Origin: Streptomyces bungoensis
GTDB taxonomy: Bacteria > Actinomycetota > Actinomycetes > Streptomycetales > Streptomycetaceae
Assembly: GCF_001514215.1 (NCBI RefSeq)
Contig: NZ_KQ948856.1
Span: 294,816 to 358,815, forward strand
Direction: 5' to 3'
Length of the DNA stretch: 64,000 nucleotides
A model generated the notes under the pieces. That model searched no databases. It was not told the DNA's origin and was given only the letters and a program-made list of their open reading frames with translations. Of this stretch, positions 50,203 through 61,699 are shown piece by piece (the stretch's first letter is position 1; each line of letters starts with the position of its first letter). The translations under genes and the position numbers were made by a program.

Positions 50203-50829
50203 TCAGGAGGCGAAGGGGCGGGCGGGCCACGGCGCGTCGGCCGGGCGCAGGGCGTCGAGACCGTCGCCGCCGCGTGCGGCGACCAGGGACAGGACGCCCA
50301 CGACGAGGCAGTTGTTGTGCACGTCCCCGGCGAGCACCCGGCGCACCAGTTCGTCGACCGGCACGCGCGCGTACTCCATGTCGGTCTCCTCGTGCTCCGC
50401 CGCGAACCGCTCCCCCTCGGCCGCCGACAGGTCACGGGCGAGGAAGATCCGCACGGCCTCGTCGCAACCGCCGGGGGTGGTGTACACGTCGGTCAGCACC
50501 CGCCAGTCCTCGGCCTTGACGTGCGCCTCCTCGTACAGCTCGCGCTGGGCCGCGTGCAGCGGGTTCTCGCCGGGCACGTCGAGCAGGCCGGCCGGGATCT
50601 CCCACAGCTTGTGCCGCACCGGGTGCCGGTACTGGTTGATGAGGAGCACCCGGTCCTCCTCGTCCAGGGCGAGGACGGCGACCGAGCCGGGGTGCACCTG
50701 GTAGTCGCGGCGGACGACGGACCCGTCGGGCATGACCACGTCGTCCGTGCGGACGGAGGTCTTGTTCCCGGTGAAGGGGGTCTCCGTCGCCCGGATCTCC
50801 CACTCCGCCGGGGTGTCCTTGATCGTCAT
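50203..50829 (-). CDS. ADP-ribose pyrophosphatase (Nudix)
   Basis: The 208-residue protein is a Nudix enzyme of the ADP-ribose pyrophosphatase type. LWEIPAGLLDVPGE followed by RELYEEAHV is the Nudix box with the extra residue seen in actinobacterial ADP-ribose pyrophosphatases. VAVLALDEEDRVLLINQYRH and the tail E-E-T-D-M-E complete the pattern. It hydrolyses ADP-ribose to AMP and ribose-5-phosphate. ATG 50829 follows GAGGACAGG. It lies 3' of pyrG, with the pyrG terminator between them. Confidence 0.9.
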   Translation of the reverse strand: MTIKDTPAEWEIRATETPFTGNKTSVRTDDVVMPDGSVVRRDYQVHPGSVAVLALDEEDRVLLINQYRHPVRHKLWEIPAGLLDVPGENPLHAAQRELYEEAHVKAEDWRVLTDVYTTPGGCDEAVRIFLARDLSAAEGERFAAEHEETDMEYARVPVDELVRRVLAGDVHNNCLVVGVLSLVAARGGDGLDALRPADAPWPARPFAS

Positions 50830-50893
50830 GCCCTGTCCTCCCACACACGTTCCGAAAAGACCGGCCCCGCGAACCGGCCCGAGGACCGGCGAC

Positions 50894-50934
50894 GGAAAAA
50901 CCGGGGTGCCCACCTTTGAAGGTATGCACCCCGG
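50894..50934 (-). terminator. Terminator of pyrG with U-tract
   Basis: On the minus strand, CCGGGGTGC pairs with GCACCCCGG (50901-50909 with 50926-50934), continued by AAGGT/ACCTT, and the hairpin is followed by TTTTTCC. The T-run after a hairpin is unusual in this GC-rich genome. Confidence 0.85.
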
Positions 50935-50953
50935 CAACCGTACAACTGACGTG

Positions 50954-52603
<1,650 letters not shown>

Positions 52604-53141
52604 GGCCAAGAGGGGGCTCCCGTGGTCGCTGTCTGTAATGCGGTGCGGCTTCCGGAACGAATTCTTCCGGGGGCGCCGCCGCTGCGGTTCGGGGGTTCGT
52701 CTCCCACCGGTCCACGGGCTACCAGCGTATCAGCGCCTCGGCGGGATGGCTTCCGGTCACCGTCCGTGCCCGGGTCACCACCGGCCCGCTGGTCACAGGG
52801 GTCACAGTCGACCCGCGTCCGTCACCCGGTTCTCACCCGCTGGTCACTCGTTCGGCGCACACGGGTTGCCCGGAGCGGCACGCGGATCATGCGCGTGCGT
52901 CGTATCCTGCTCGGACACTCACTGCCGAGCCCGGCCGGACAAGACGGCACACCCCCGCCACCCCCACCCGGAACAACGAGAGCGCGGCAGTTCGTTGAGC
53001 AAAGACTGTCGTGTTGCCTCAGGGCTCGGCGGGCTGCTTTGCTTCACCGCTCAACGACGCATAACAACGACCCCTTGACCGCACTAGCGACAGCCCCCTG
53101 CGCGGGGGTGTGACGTGGCCGTTCGACTGGAGTTGCACGTG
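52604..53141. other. Divergent intergenic region, pyrG / GH15 gene
   Basis: About 500 bases separate two divergent genes, so both promoters should be here. A 5-bp GC hairpin (CCCCC at 53094 with GGGGG at 53104) lies just before the GH15 start. No convincing gene or further operator is seen. Confidence 0.5.
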
Positions 53142-54941
53142 GCCGGGCGCATCGAAGACTACGCACTCATCGGAGACATGCAGACCGCTGCCCTGGTCTG
53201 CCGGGACGGCACGGTGGACTGGCTGTGCCTGCCCCGCTTCGACTCGCATGCCATCTTCGCCGGCCTGCTGGGCACCGAGGAGCACGGCTTCTGGCGGCTC
53301 GGCCCGGCCCACGCGGCCGACTCGGAGCCGCCCACGGCGGCCCGGCGCGGCTACCGCGGCGACTCGCTGATCCTGGAGTCGGAGTGGGACACCCCGCGCG
53401 GCACGGTCCGCGTGACCGATTTCATGCCCCCGCGTGACGGCGCCCCGCAGCTGATCCGGATCGTGGAGGGCGTCACCGGCCGGGTGCCGATGCGCTCGGT
53501 CCTGCGGATGCGGTTCTCCTACGGCCGGGTGGTGCCCTGGGTGCACAAGCACGAGGGCCGCACGGTGGCGGTCGCGGGCCCCGACTCCGTGTGGTTCGAC
53601 ACGGAGGCGGAGACCTACGGGAAGTCGCTGACGACCTACGCCGACTTCACGGTCGCCCCGGGTGACCGGATCGCGTTCACGATCTCCTGGGAGCCGTCGC
53701 ACAAGGAGCCGCCGGCCCTGCCGGAGCCGGAGGCCTCGCTGGAGGCGACGGAGGACTTCTGGCGCGACTGGGTGGAGCACTGTACGTACCACGGGCCGTA
53801 CCGCGAGGCGGTGATCCGCTCGCTGATCACCCTCAAGGCGCTGACGTACGCCCCCACGGGCGGCATCGTCGCCGCGCCGACGACCTCCCTGCCGGAGGAC
53901 ATCGGCGGCGTCCGCAACTGGGACTACCGCTACACCTGGCTGCGGGACGCGGCGATCACCCTGTCCTCCCTGCTGCGCACCGGCTACCGCGAGGAGGCCC
54001 GCGCCTGGCGCGAGTGGCTGCTGCGCGCGGTCGCCGGCGACCCGGAGAACCTGCAGATCATGTACGGCCTCGCGGGCGAGCGGGAGCTGGGCGAGGCCGA
54101 GCTGGACTGGCTGCCGGGCTACGAGAACTCCGCCCCCGTCCGGGTCGGCAACGGCGCGGCGCACCAGCTGCAGCTGGACGTGTACGGCGAGGTCACCGAG
54201 GCCCTGCACCTGGCGCACATGACGGGTCTGGCCCGCCACGACTACGCCTCCCTGCTCCAGCTGAAGCTGATCCGCTACCTGGAGGACCACTGGCAGGAGC
54301 CGGACGAGGGCATCTGGGAGGTGCGCGGGCCGCGCCGGCACTTCGTGCACTCCAAGGTGATGGCCTGGGTGGCGGTGGACCGCACGATCAAGCTGATCGA
54401 GTCCGGGGACGCGGACGGCCCGCTGGAGCGCTGGCGGGAGCTGCGCGACGACATCCACCGGGACGTGTGCGAGAAGGGCTACGACAAGGAGCGCAACACC
54501 TTCACGCAGTCCTACGGCTCGCAGGAGCTGGACGCCTCGCTGCTGCTGATCCCGCAGATGGGCTTCCTGCCGCCGGACGACAAGCGGGTGATCGGCACCA
54601 TCGAGGCGATCCAGCGCGAGCTGTCCACCTCCGACGGGTTCATCCTGCGCTACCCGACGGAGGGCGAGGAGGAGGGCGTCGACGGCCTCCCGGGCGACGA
54701 GGGCGCCTTCCTGGCCTGCTCCTTCTGGATGGCGGACGACCTGGCGATGATCGGCCGGGTGGACGAGGCCCGCAGGCTGTTCGAGAAGCTCCTCGCGCTG
54801 CGCAACGACCTCGGCCTGCTCGCCGAGGAGTGGGACCCGCGCCTGCAGCGCCAGGTCGGCAACTTCCCGCAGGCCTTCAGCCACGTGCCCCTGATCGACA
54901 CCGCCCTGCGCCTGACGGCGTCGGGCGCGTACGGCGGCTGA
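53142..54941 (+). CDS. Glycoside hydrolase family 15 (glucoamylase/trehalase-like)
   Basis: The protein has 599 residues from GTG 53142. An in-frame GTG at 53115 would add nine, but GGAG lies just upstream of 53142 and the family N-terminus VAGRIEDYALIGDMQ then begins the chain. An N-terminal beta-sandwich domain precedes the (alpha/alpha)6 barrel. The barrel has GGVRNWDYRYTWLRDAAITL, DEGIWEVRGPRRHFVHSK with the general-acid Glu, and LLAEEWDPRLQRQVGNFPQA with the second Glu. Mycobacterial GH15 proteins of this type hydrolyse trehalose. No signal peptide is seen, so it is cytoplasmic. Confidence 0.88.
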   Translation, partial: AGRIEDYALIGDMQTAALVCRDGTVDWLCLPRFDSHAIFAGLLGTEEHGFWRLGPAHAADSEPPTAARRGYRGDSLILESEWDTPRGTVRVTDFMPPRDGAPQLIRIVEGVTGRVPMRSVLRMRFSYGRVVPWVHKHEGRTVAVAGPDSVWFDTEAETYGKSLTTYADFTVAPGDRIAFTISWEPSHKEPPALPEPEASLEATEDFWRDWVEHCTYHGPYREAVIRSLITLKALTYAPTGGIVAAPTTSLPEDIGGVRNWDYRYTWLRDAAITLSSLLRTGYREEARAWREWLLRAVAGDPENLQIMYGLAGERELGEAELDWLPGYENSAPVRVGNGAAHQLQLDVYGEVTEALHLAHMTGLARHDYASLLQLKLIRYLEDHWQEPDEGIWEVRGPRRHFVHSKVMAWVAVDRTIKLIESGDADGPLERWRELRDDIHRDVCEKGYDKERNTFTQSYGSQELDASLLLIPQMGFLPPDDKRVIGTIEAIQRELSTSDGFILRYPTEGEEEGVDGLPGDEGAFLACSFWMADDLAMIGRVDEARRLFEKLLALRNDLGLLAEEWDPRLQRQVGNFPQAFSHVPLIDTALRLTASGAYGG

Positions 54942-55284
54942 CCGGACGGCCGGCGCACAGCACAGCCTCCGCCGCACCGGCGGAGGCGTCCCGGCCGCCT
55001 GACGCCGCCCTGGAGCACCCGGTGGGCTGACGATCCCCGGCCACGGCACCGGGGCGCCCTTCGTCAGGGGCTGCTCACTGCGCACGGATCCGCCCGCGCC
55101 GAAGCCCGAGCCGTGGCCGGACTCCGTGCCAGGGCCGGGCGATGCCGGTCTCACGGGCCGCGGGCCACGCAGCCGTGTGCGGCCGGGGGGGGAGCCGGTC
55201 CTGGGATCGGTGCGGGCGCGCCCGCCGCCGGGCCCGCGCCTAGGCTGGTAGCGAACGATTGCCCCTCCCCGGAAGGGGACGGTC
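54942..55284. other. 343-base intergenic region
   Basis: The gap contains the GH15 terminator hairpin at its left end. The remaining 300 bases show no gene with plausible codon use and no operator I can support. Confidence 0.5.
54965..54987 (+). terminator. Terminator of the GH15 gene
   Basis: A perfect 10-bp stem (GCCTCCGCCG with CGGCGGAGGC) with a 3-base loop lies 23 bases after the stop codon. Confidence 0.8.
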
Positions 55285-56667
55285 ATGGCACCCCACTCCA
55301 AGGCGGGCGCGGCCCTCTCGGCGCTGCGCGACGATCTGGCGGGCGACGTGTTCGCCCCCGGGGACCCGGGGTACGACGGGGCCCGCACCGTGTTCAACGG
55401 GCTGATCGACCGGCGGCCGGCGGTGATCGCCCAGTGCGCGGACCCGGCCGACGTGGTCCGCGCCGTGCGCTTCGGGCGGGACCTGGACCTGCCGATCGCG
55501 GTACGCGGCGGCGGCCACGGCGTCGCCGGCACGGCCCTGGGCGACAACGCGCTCGTGGTGGACCTGCGCCGGATGCACCGGGTGACGGTGGACCCGGCGG
55601 GCGAGGCCGTCCGGGTCGAGGGCGGCGCCACGATGAGCGACCTGGACCGCGCCACCCAGCCCTACGGCCTCGCGACCACCGGCGGCCGGGCCTCCACCAC
55701 CGGTGTGGGCGGGTTCGTGCTGGGCGGCGGCACGGGCTGGCTGGACCGCGCCTTCGGCCTGGCCGTCGACAACCTCCTGGGCGTGGAGCTGGTGACCGCC
55801 GACGCCGAGCGGGTGCACGCCAACCCCGACGAGAACCCCGAGCTGTTCTGGGCGCTGCACGGCGGCGGCGGGAACTTCGGCGTCGCCACCGCGCTCACCC
55901 TGTGCCTGCACGAGATGCCGGAGTTCTCCCTCGCCCTGCTGCTCTACCTCCCCCGGTTCGGGCCCGACGTGGTGCGCACCTTCCGGGAGGTCGTGCACGC
56001 CGGGCCCGACGAGCTGGGCGGCGCGGTGCTGTACCTGACCGGCCCGCCCCACGCGTTCGTGCCCGAGCACCTGGCGGGCACGCTCGTGTGCGGTGCGCTG
56101 CTGACGTACCCGGGCCGCGGCGAGGACCTGCGGAAGCTCGCCGAGCCGCTGCTCGCGCTGCCGCACGAGGCGGAGCTGGCCGGTGACCTGCCGTACGCGG
56201 ACGCGCAGTGCCTGTTCGACGTCCCGTCCGGGCTGCGCAACCACTGGTCGGCGGAGTACCTGACCGGGCTCCCGGACAAGCTGGTGGACGTCTTCTGCGC
56301 CCGCGCGGACGGCATGCCGGTGCCCACCCACACCCAGCACCTGCTGTTCCCGCAGGGCGGGGCCGTCGCCGCCGGGCCGCACGAGTGGCCGGTGCCGTAC
56401 CGGGACGCGGCCTGGGCGGCGCATCCGCTGGCCGTCTGGGCGGACCCGGCCGACGACGAGCGGGCGGTCGCCTGGGTGCGGGACGTACGGGCCGACGTCC
56501 GGCCGTGGAGCACCGGTGCCGTCTACCTCAACTTCATCGGCGACGAGGGCGCCGAGCGGGTGCGGGCGGGCCTCGGTCCGGGGAACGGCCTGCGCCTGGC
56601 CAAGGTGAAGCGCCGCTGGGACCCCGACAACGTGTTCCGCTTCAACCACAACATCCGGCCGGTGTAG
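55285..56667 (+). CDS. FAD-binding oxidoreductase (BBE-like)
   Basis: The 460-residue flavoprotein belongs to the berberine-bridge-enzyme-like group. VRGGGHGVAGTALGDNALVV contains the His that binds FAD covalently; the Cys of bicovalent enzymes is not evident. GGRASTTGVGGFVLGGGTGW and LHGGGGNFGVATALTL are the FAD-domain signatures. The C-terminal BBE segment DPDNVFRFNHNIRP closes the protein. It oxidises an alcohol or sugar-like substrate. ATG 55285 lies after a GGAAGGGGA site. It is followed, after 44 bases, by the PucR gene. Confidence 0.88.
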   Translation: MAPHSKAGAALSALRDDLAGDVFAPGDPGYDGARTVFNGLIDRRPAVIAQCADPADVVRAVRFGRDLDLPIAVRGGGHGVAGTALGDNALVVDLRRMHRVTVDPAGEAVRVEGGATMSDLDRATQPYGLATTGGRASTTGVGGFVLGGGTGWLDRAFGLAVDNLLGVELVTADAERVHANPDENPELFWALHGGGGNFGVATALTLCLHEMPEFSLALLLYLPRFGPDVVRTFREVVHAGPDELGGAVLYLTGPPHAFVPEHLAGTLVCGALLTYPGRGEDLRKLAEPLLALPHEAELAGDLPYADAQCLFDVPSGLRNHWSAEYLTGLPDKLVDVFCARADGMPVPTHTQHLLFPQGGAVAAGPHEWPVPYRDAAWAAHPLAVWADPADDERAVAWVRDVRADVRPWSTGAVYLNFIGDEGAERVRAGLGPGNGLRLAKVKRRWDPDNVFRFNHNIRPV

Positions 56668-56711
56668 CCCGGGGATGTCCTCAGGGTGTTTGCGCAGGTA
56701 GCGTCCGGTGC

Positions 56712-58355
56712 ATGGACAGCGGTACGGAGAGCAGGCCCGCCACTGAGGGCGCCGGGATCACGGTCCGGCGGGCGCTGGAGCTGCCGGGGCTGCGCAGCGG
56801 GCTCCCGGAGATCCTGGCGGGCGCCGACCGGCTGGGCCGCACCGTGCGCTGGGTGCACGCCGGGGAGGTGCCGAACATCGCCTCGCTGCTGAAGGGCGGC
56901 GAGCTGCTGCTCACCACGGGCTACGGCCTGGGCACCCGCCCGGCCGAGCAGCGGGCGTTCGTGCGGACACTCGCCGAGCGGGGCATCGCCGCCCTGGTGG
57001 TGGAGCTGGGCCCGCGCTTCACGCGGCTGCCGGCCGCGCTGGTGGACACGGCCCGGGCGGCCGGTCTGCCGCTGGTCCAGCTGCACCGCGAGGTGCCGTT
57101 CGTGACCGTCACCGAGGAGATCCACACCGAGATCGTCAACGGGCACTACGCGCTGCTGCAGCGCGCGGAGGAGGTGCACCGGCGGTGCACCGAGGCGCTG
57201 CTGGGCGGCGGCGGGGTGCCGCAGGTGCTGGGCATCCTGGCGGACTTCGGCGGCAACCCGGTGTTCCTGGAGACGACGGACGGCCGGCTGCTGTACGCCG
57301 CCGGGTCCGGGCCCGAGGGCGCTGACCCGCTGCAGGTGTGGGAGGGGCTGCGGGGCCCGCAGAAGGACGCGCCGCCGCCGGCCGGCTCGGTGCTGGTGGA
57401 CGTGCCCGGCGGCGGGCCGGGGGCGGGGGCGGTGCGGGCCCGTCTGGTGCTGCTGCCGGTCCGCTCCCCGTTGGCCCCGGTGCACCGGATGGCCGCCGAG
57501 CGGGCCGCGGGCATCCTGGCCGTGGTGCTGATGCAGGCCCGGCAGGAGGAGGAGCTGGCCGCGCGCGGCCGGGGCGACTTCCTCACCGACCTCGCCGAGG
57601 GCCGTATCAGCGCGGAGGACGCCCCCGCGCAGGCCCGCGTGCTCGGCTTCAAGCCCGCCGGCAGCCCGTTGCTGCCGGTGGTGATGCGGATCGGGGACTC
57701 CCTGTCGCCGGGCGGCGGCTGGGCGGTGCTGGCGCGCGCGGTCTCCGAGGAGCTGGCCTCGGTCGGCGTCCCGGTGCTGCTGGGCGTGCGGCCGGTGGAG
57801 GGCCGGGTGCTGGTGCTGCTCGGCCTGCGCTCGGAGTCGGAGCGGCCGGCGGTGGCGGACCGGGTCGCGGCGGCGCTGCGGGCGGGCGTGGAGCGGGCCG
57901 GGATGCGGCGGCCGGGGTCCCCGCCGCCGGTCGTGGTGGTGGGGGTGGCCGGCGGGTGGGCGGCCGCGTCGGCGGGCCTCAGGCACGCGGCGGAGACGGC
58001 GACGGCGGCGCAGGGGCTGACCGACCGCCCCTGGTACGACGCCCGCCGCCTCGACATCGACCTGCTGCTGTGGCGGCTGCGCGACCACCCGGACCTGGCG
58101 GCCTTCGTGGACCGCGCCATCGGCCCGCTGCGCGACCACGACCACCGCTCCAAGCCGCCCCTGCTGCCCACTCTGGAGACGTACCTGGCCCACGCGGGCC
58201 GCAAGGCGGAGACCGCCCGCGAGCTGCATCTCAACCGTCAGACCCTGTACAACCGCCTCGCCCGCATCGGCGAACTGCTCGGCACCGACCTGGACGACCC
58301 CCAGACGGTGCTGGCTCTGAGCCTCGCCCTGCGTGCCCGCCGCCACGTGTCCTAG
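56712..58355 (+). CDS. PucR-family transcriptional regulator
   Basis: The 547-residue protein has the PucR layout. An N-terminal PucR domain (GITVRRALELPGLRSGLPEI, residues 15-140) is followed by a GAF-like middle and a C-terminal helix-turn-helix: ETYLAHAGRKAETARELHLN then RQTLYNRLARIGELLGTD. Such regulators respond to purine or amino-acid breakdown products and often sit next to the enzymes they control. ATG 56712 is chosen; the frame is open further upstream. The adjacent flavin oxidoreductase is a candidate target. Confidence 0.88.
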   Translation: MDSGTESRPATEGAGITVRRALELPGLRSGLPEILAGADRLGRTVRWVHAGEVPNIASLLKGGELLLTTGYGLGTRPAEQRAFVRTLAERGIAALVVELGPRFTRLPAALVDTARAAGLPLVQLHREVPFVTVTEEIHTEIVNGHYALLQRAEEVHRRCTEALLGGGGVPQVLGILADFGGNPVFLETTDGRLLYAAGSGPEGADPLQVWEGLRGPQKDAPPPAGSVLVDVPGGGPGAGAVRARLVLLPVRSPLAPVHRMAAERAAGILAVVLMQARQEEELAARGRGDFLTDLAEGRISAEDAPAQARVLGFKPAGSPLLPVVMRIGDSLSPGGGWAVLARAVSEELASVGVPVLLGVRPVEGRVLVLLGLRSESERPAVADRVAAALRAGVERAGMRRPGSPPPVVVVGVAGGWAAASAGLRHAAETATAAQGLTDRPWYDARRLDIDLLLWRLRDHPDLAAFVDRAIGPLRDHDHRSKPPLLPTLETYLAHAGRKAETARELHLNRQTLYNRLARIGELLGTDLDDPQTVLALSLALRARRHVS

Positions 58356-58370
58356 GAGCGGTCAGCGGAC

Positions 58371-59504
58371 TCAGGCGAGCGGTCTCGGCTGGGTCAACTC
58401 GTCGTAGATGCTGAGCACTTGCGCGACCGTCTCGTCCTCCGTCGGCCAGGTGGCGGCCTGCCGGGTGCCGCGGTCGCGGAGGTCCTCGCGGCGTTCGGGG
58501 TCCGCGAGGAGCCGTGTGACGGCGGCGGCGAGGGCCACGGGGTCGTCGGGCGGGACGAGTTCGGCGGCGTCGCCGACGAGGTCCGGGATGCCGCCGACGC
58601 GGGTCGCGACGAGCGGTACGCGCGCGTGGAGGGCCTCCTGGGCGAGGACGGACCGCGCCTCGCGCCGGCTCGGCAGCAGCGCCAGATCGGCGGCCGCGAG
58701 GAGGTCGGTCGCGTCCTCGCGCAGCCCGATGAGCCGCACGGGCAGCTCCTCCTCCTCGATCCGCCGCTGCAGCACCGGCCTGAGCGGCCCCTCCCCCGCG
58801 ATCACGACCAGCGGCACGGGGTCGAGGTCCCGCCACCGGGCGGCCGCGTCCAGCAGGACGTCGTAGCCGCGCCGGCGGTCCAGGGAGCCGACGGCGATGA
58901 GCAACGGACGCCCGGTGGCGCCGAGTTCGGCGCGCGTCTTGGGCCGCAGCGGGTCGGGGTCGTCGCCGTCGGCGGGGCGGCTGCGCCGGGGCAGGGACAC
59001 GGCGGCGAGCCGGGCGTCCCGGGCTCCCGTCCGGCGCGCCCGGTCCACCAGGTCGGAGGTGGTGCCGAGGACGACGGTGGACGCCCTGACCACGCGCCGC
59101 TCCAGCAGCCGCAGCAGATGGGCCCGCGCGCCCTCCGCCTCGGCGCGGTTGTGCCAGGTGATCACCAGCGGGGTCGGCCGGCCGCTGAGCGCGAGGGCGG
59201 CGCGGAAGGAGGCGTGCAGCCCGTGCGCGTGCACCAGGTCGGCGTCCGTGCAGACCGTGCGGAGCGCGGCCACGGACGCCGGGTCGCTGCTGCGCGGCAC
59301 GTGCACGTGGGCGGCGCCGGCGCCCGTGAAGTCGTAGGCGCGATCGGCCTCGGAGGGGGCGCATACCGTGACCCGCACGCCCCGGGCGACGAGCCCTTCG
59401 GCCAGCGAGCGGACGTGCGCGCTGCTGCCGGCGTTGCCGCCGCCCAGCACCTGCACGGTGCGCAGCGGCGACTGGCCGTGCGGTGCCTTGCTGCTCGGGC
59501 TCAC
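58371..59504 (-). CDS. Glycosyltransferase family 4
   Basis: The 377-residue protein is a GT-B glycosyltransferase. The N-terminal donor/acceptor domain starts with RTVQVLGGGNAGSSAHVRSL. The C-terminal GT4 signature is present: LLIAVGSLDRRRGYDVLLDA, LVVIAGEGPLRPVLQRRI, and the E-x7-E region PSRREARSVLAQEALHARVP. It transfers a sugar from a nucleotide donor to an unknown acceptor. GTG 59504 is chosen because AGGAG lies about 10 bases upstream; GTG 59540 and ATG 59633 are possible. It converges with the PucR gene. Confidence 0.88.
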   Translation of the reverse strand: MSPSSKAPHGQSPLRTVQVLGGGNAGSSAHVRSLAEGLVARGVRVTVCAPSEADRAYDFTGAGAAHVHVPRSSDPASVAALRTVCTDADLVHAHGLHASFRAALALSGRPTPLVITWHNRAEAEGARAHLLRLLERRVVRASTVVLGTTSDLVDRARRTGARDARLAAVSLPRRSRPADGDDPDPLRPKTRAELGATGRPLLIAVGSLDRRRGYDVLLDAAARWRDLDPVPLVVIAGEGPLRPVLQRRIEEEELPVRLIGLREDATDLLAAADLALLPSRREARSVLAQEALHARVPLVATRVGGIPDLVGDAAELVPPDDPVALAAAVTRLLADPERREDLRDRGTRQAATWPTEDETVAQVLSIYDELTQPRPLA

Positions 59505-59917
59505 GGGGCCGGGGCTCCTGGTTCGGCGCGGGGCGGTCACGAGGAAACGTACTGAAGGTAGCGGGCGCGGGAGGGCGGAAGGACGTACCGCGCGCCTGCG
59601 ACGCGGACCGCGCTCGCCCCCGTTCTCCGTCAAGCATGCCAGGACGTAAGGCCGTTGCGGGAAATCCGGCGAGGGCGCACCCTTCGGCGGGCCGGAGCAA
59701 TGCGCCGGAGCACGTCACCCACAAGGGTGAACGCGGCCCGGATCGGGCCGAACAGCCGCCCTGCCCGTATCCCGAGGTCAGGCCCTCACAGCGAGGGCGC
59801 CGAGGCGCTCACCCGGTCCCCGGACACCGCCGCCGCGACGACCGCGGCGGCGTACGCGAGAAGTCCCGCGCGCCCCCCTCACGCTCCCGGCTCCGCCCGC
59901 GCGCGGGGGCCGCCGTG
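59505..59917. other. 413-base intergenic region upstream of the GT4 gene
   Basis: Only the promoter and ribosome-binding region of the GT4 gene is expected here, and the recN terminator on the right (a short CCCGCGCGCGGG palindrome at about 59897-59909 is too small to be sure). Open frames are shadows. Confidence 0.4.
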
Positions 59918-61660
59918 TCACAGATCCGCGCGGGCCGTCGCCAGCAGTTCCTCCGCGTGCGCGCGGGCCGTCTCGGAGTCCTCCTGGCCCGCCAGCATCC
60001 GGGAGAGCTCGCGGACCCGCTCCTCGCCCTCCAGGACCTTCACGCCGGACCGGGTGACCGAGCCGTCGTCGGTCTTCTCGACCAGCAGCTGCCGGTCGGC
60101 GAAGGCGGCGACCTGGGGCAGGTGCGTGACGACGACGACCTGCGCGGTCCGGGCGAGCTTGGCCAGGCGGCGGCCGATCTCGACTGCGGCCTTGCCGCCG
60201 ACACCGGCGTCGACCTCGTCGAAGAGGTACGTCGGAACCGGGTCCGTGCCCGCGAACACGACCTCCACGGCCAGCATCACGCGGGACAGCTCACCACCGG
60301 ACGCGCCCTTGGCGATGGGCCGCGCGGGGGCGCCCGGGTGCGGGGCGAGCAGCAGCTCGACCTCGTCGACGCCCGACGGCCCGTAGGCGACCGTGCGCCC
60401 GCCGACCTCGACGCCCTCGGGGTCCTCGGTCTGCCGGAGGGCGAAGGACACGCGCGCGTGGGGCATCGCCAGCGAGGCCAGCTCGGCGGTCACGGCGGCC
60501 GCGAACCGCTCGGCGGCCTCGGCGCGCGCGTCCGTCAGCGCCTGCGCCAGGGCGCCCAGTTCGGTGCGCAGCGCGTCCCGCTCGGCGGTCAGCTCCCCGA
60601 CCCGGTCGTCGTCGCCGTCGAGTTCGGTGAGCCGGGCGGCGCCCTGCTCGGCCCAGGCGAGGACGGCGTTCACGTCCTGGCCGTACTTGCGGGTGAGCGC
60701 GGTGAGCGCGGCCCGGCGCTCCTCGACCGCGGCCAGCCGCAGCGGATCGGCGTCCAGATCGTCGGCGTACCCCGCCAGCTCGCCGGCGACGTCGCCGAGC
60801 AGGATGCCGATCTCCCCGATGCGGTCGGCGAGCGCGGCCAGCGCCGGGTCATGGGACCGCACGGCCTCCAGGGCCCGGTGGGCGCCCGCGACGAGGGTGG
60901 AGGCGTCGATCCCCTCGGGGTCCTCCGGATTGCCCGCCAGGGCGGCGTGCGCGGCCGTCGCGGCGGACGCCAGCGCCTCCGCGTGCCCCAGCCGCTCCGC
61001 CTCCTCCGCCAGCTCCGCGTCCTCCCCGGCGCGGGGCTCCACGGCGGCGATCTCCTCGAGCCCGTAGCGCAGCATGTCGGCTTCCTGGGCCCGCTCACGC
61101 GCGCGCGTGACGATCTCCTCCAGCTCGGCGGAGACGGCCCGCAGCCGCCGGTAGGCCTCGCCGTACTTGGCGAGCGGCCCGGCGACCGCGTCCCCGGCAT
61201 ACCGGTCGAGGGCCTGCCGCTGCCGGGACAGCTTCAGCAGCCCCTGCTGATCGGTCTGCCCGTGCACGGCCACCAGGTCGTCGGCCAGCTCGGCGAGCAG
61301 CCCCACGGGCACGCTGCGCCCGCCCAGGTGCGCCCGGGAGCGCCCCTCGGCGGAGACGGTACGGCTGATCAGCAGGGCGCCGTCGTCCAGCTCGGCCCCG
61401 GCCTCCTCGGCGCGCACGACGGCCGCGGCGTCCGCGGGCACGGCGATCCGCCCCTCCACGACCGCCTTGCCGGCACCGATCCGCACGAGTGCCGGGTCCG
61501 CCCGCCCGCCGAGCAGCAGCCCGAGGCTGGTGACCACCATGGTCTTGCCCGCACCCGTCTCACCGGTGACGGCGGTGAACCCCGGCGACAGCTCGACGAC
61601 GGCGTCGTCGATGACCCCGAGTGACCGTATCCGCATCTCCTCCAACACGACACAGACCAT
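59918..61660 (-). CDS. recN: DNA repair protein RecN
   Basis: The protein has 580 residues from ATG 61660. An alternative GTG at 61648 and ATG 61636 are in frame; GGAGGAG abuts the last one. It is an SMC-like ATPase for double-strand break repair. The Walker A is AVTGETGAGKTMVVTSLG, and the C-terminal half carries LSRVMLAVEVVF and the Walker B TYLFDEVDAGVGGKAAVEI. A long coiled coil lies between. It follows nadK by 39 bases, the usual actinobacterial order. No LexA box was seen upstream. Confidence 0.93.
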   Translation of the reverse strand: MVCVVLEEMRIRSLGVIDDAVVELSPGFTAVTGETGAGKTMVVTSLGLLLGGRADPALVRIGAGKAVVEGRIAVPADAAAVVRAEEAGAELDDGALLISRTVSAEGRSRAHLGGRSVPVGLLAELADDLVAVHGQTDQQGLLKLSRQRQALDRYAGDAVAGPLAKYGEAYRRLRAVSAELEEIVTRARERAQEADMLRYGLEEIAAVEPRAGEDAELAEEAERLGHAEALASAATAAHAALAGNPEDPEGIDASTLVAGAHRALEAVRSHDPALAALADRIGEIGILLGDVAGELAGYADDLDADPLRLAAVEERRAALTALTRKYGQDVNAVLAWAEQGAARLTELDGDDDRVGELTAERDALRTELGALAQALTDARAEAAERFAAAVTAELASLAMPHARVSFALRQTEDPEGVEVGGRTVAYGPSGVDEVELLLAPHPGAPARPIAKGASGGELSRVMLAVEVVFAGTDPVPTYLFDEVDAGVGGKAAVEIGRRLAKLARTAQVVVVTHLPQVAAFADRQLLVEKTDDGSVTRSGVKVLEGEERVRELSRMLAGQEDSETARAHAEELLATARADL

Positions 61661-61699
61661 ACGAGGTCCGGGCCGGAGAGTGCACATGGCCCGCCCGTG

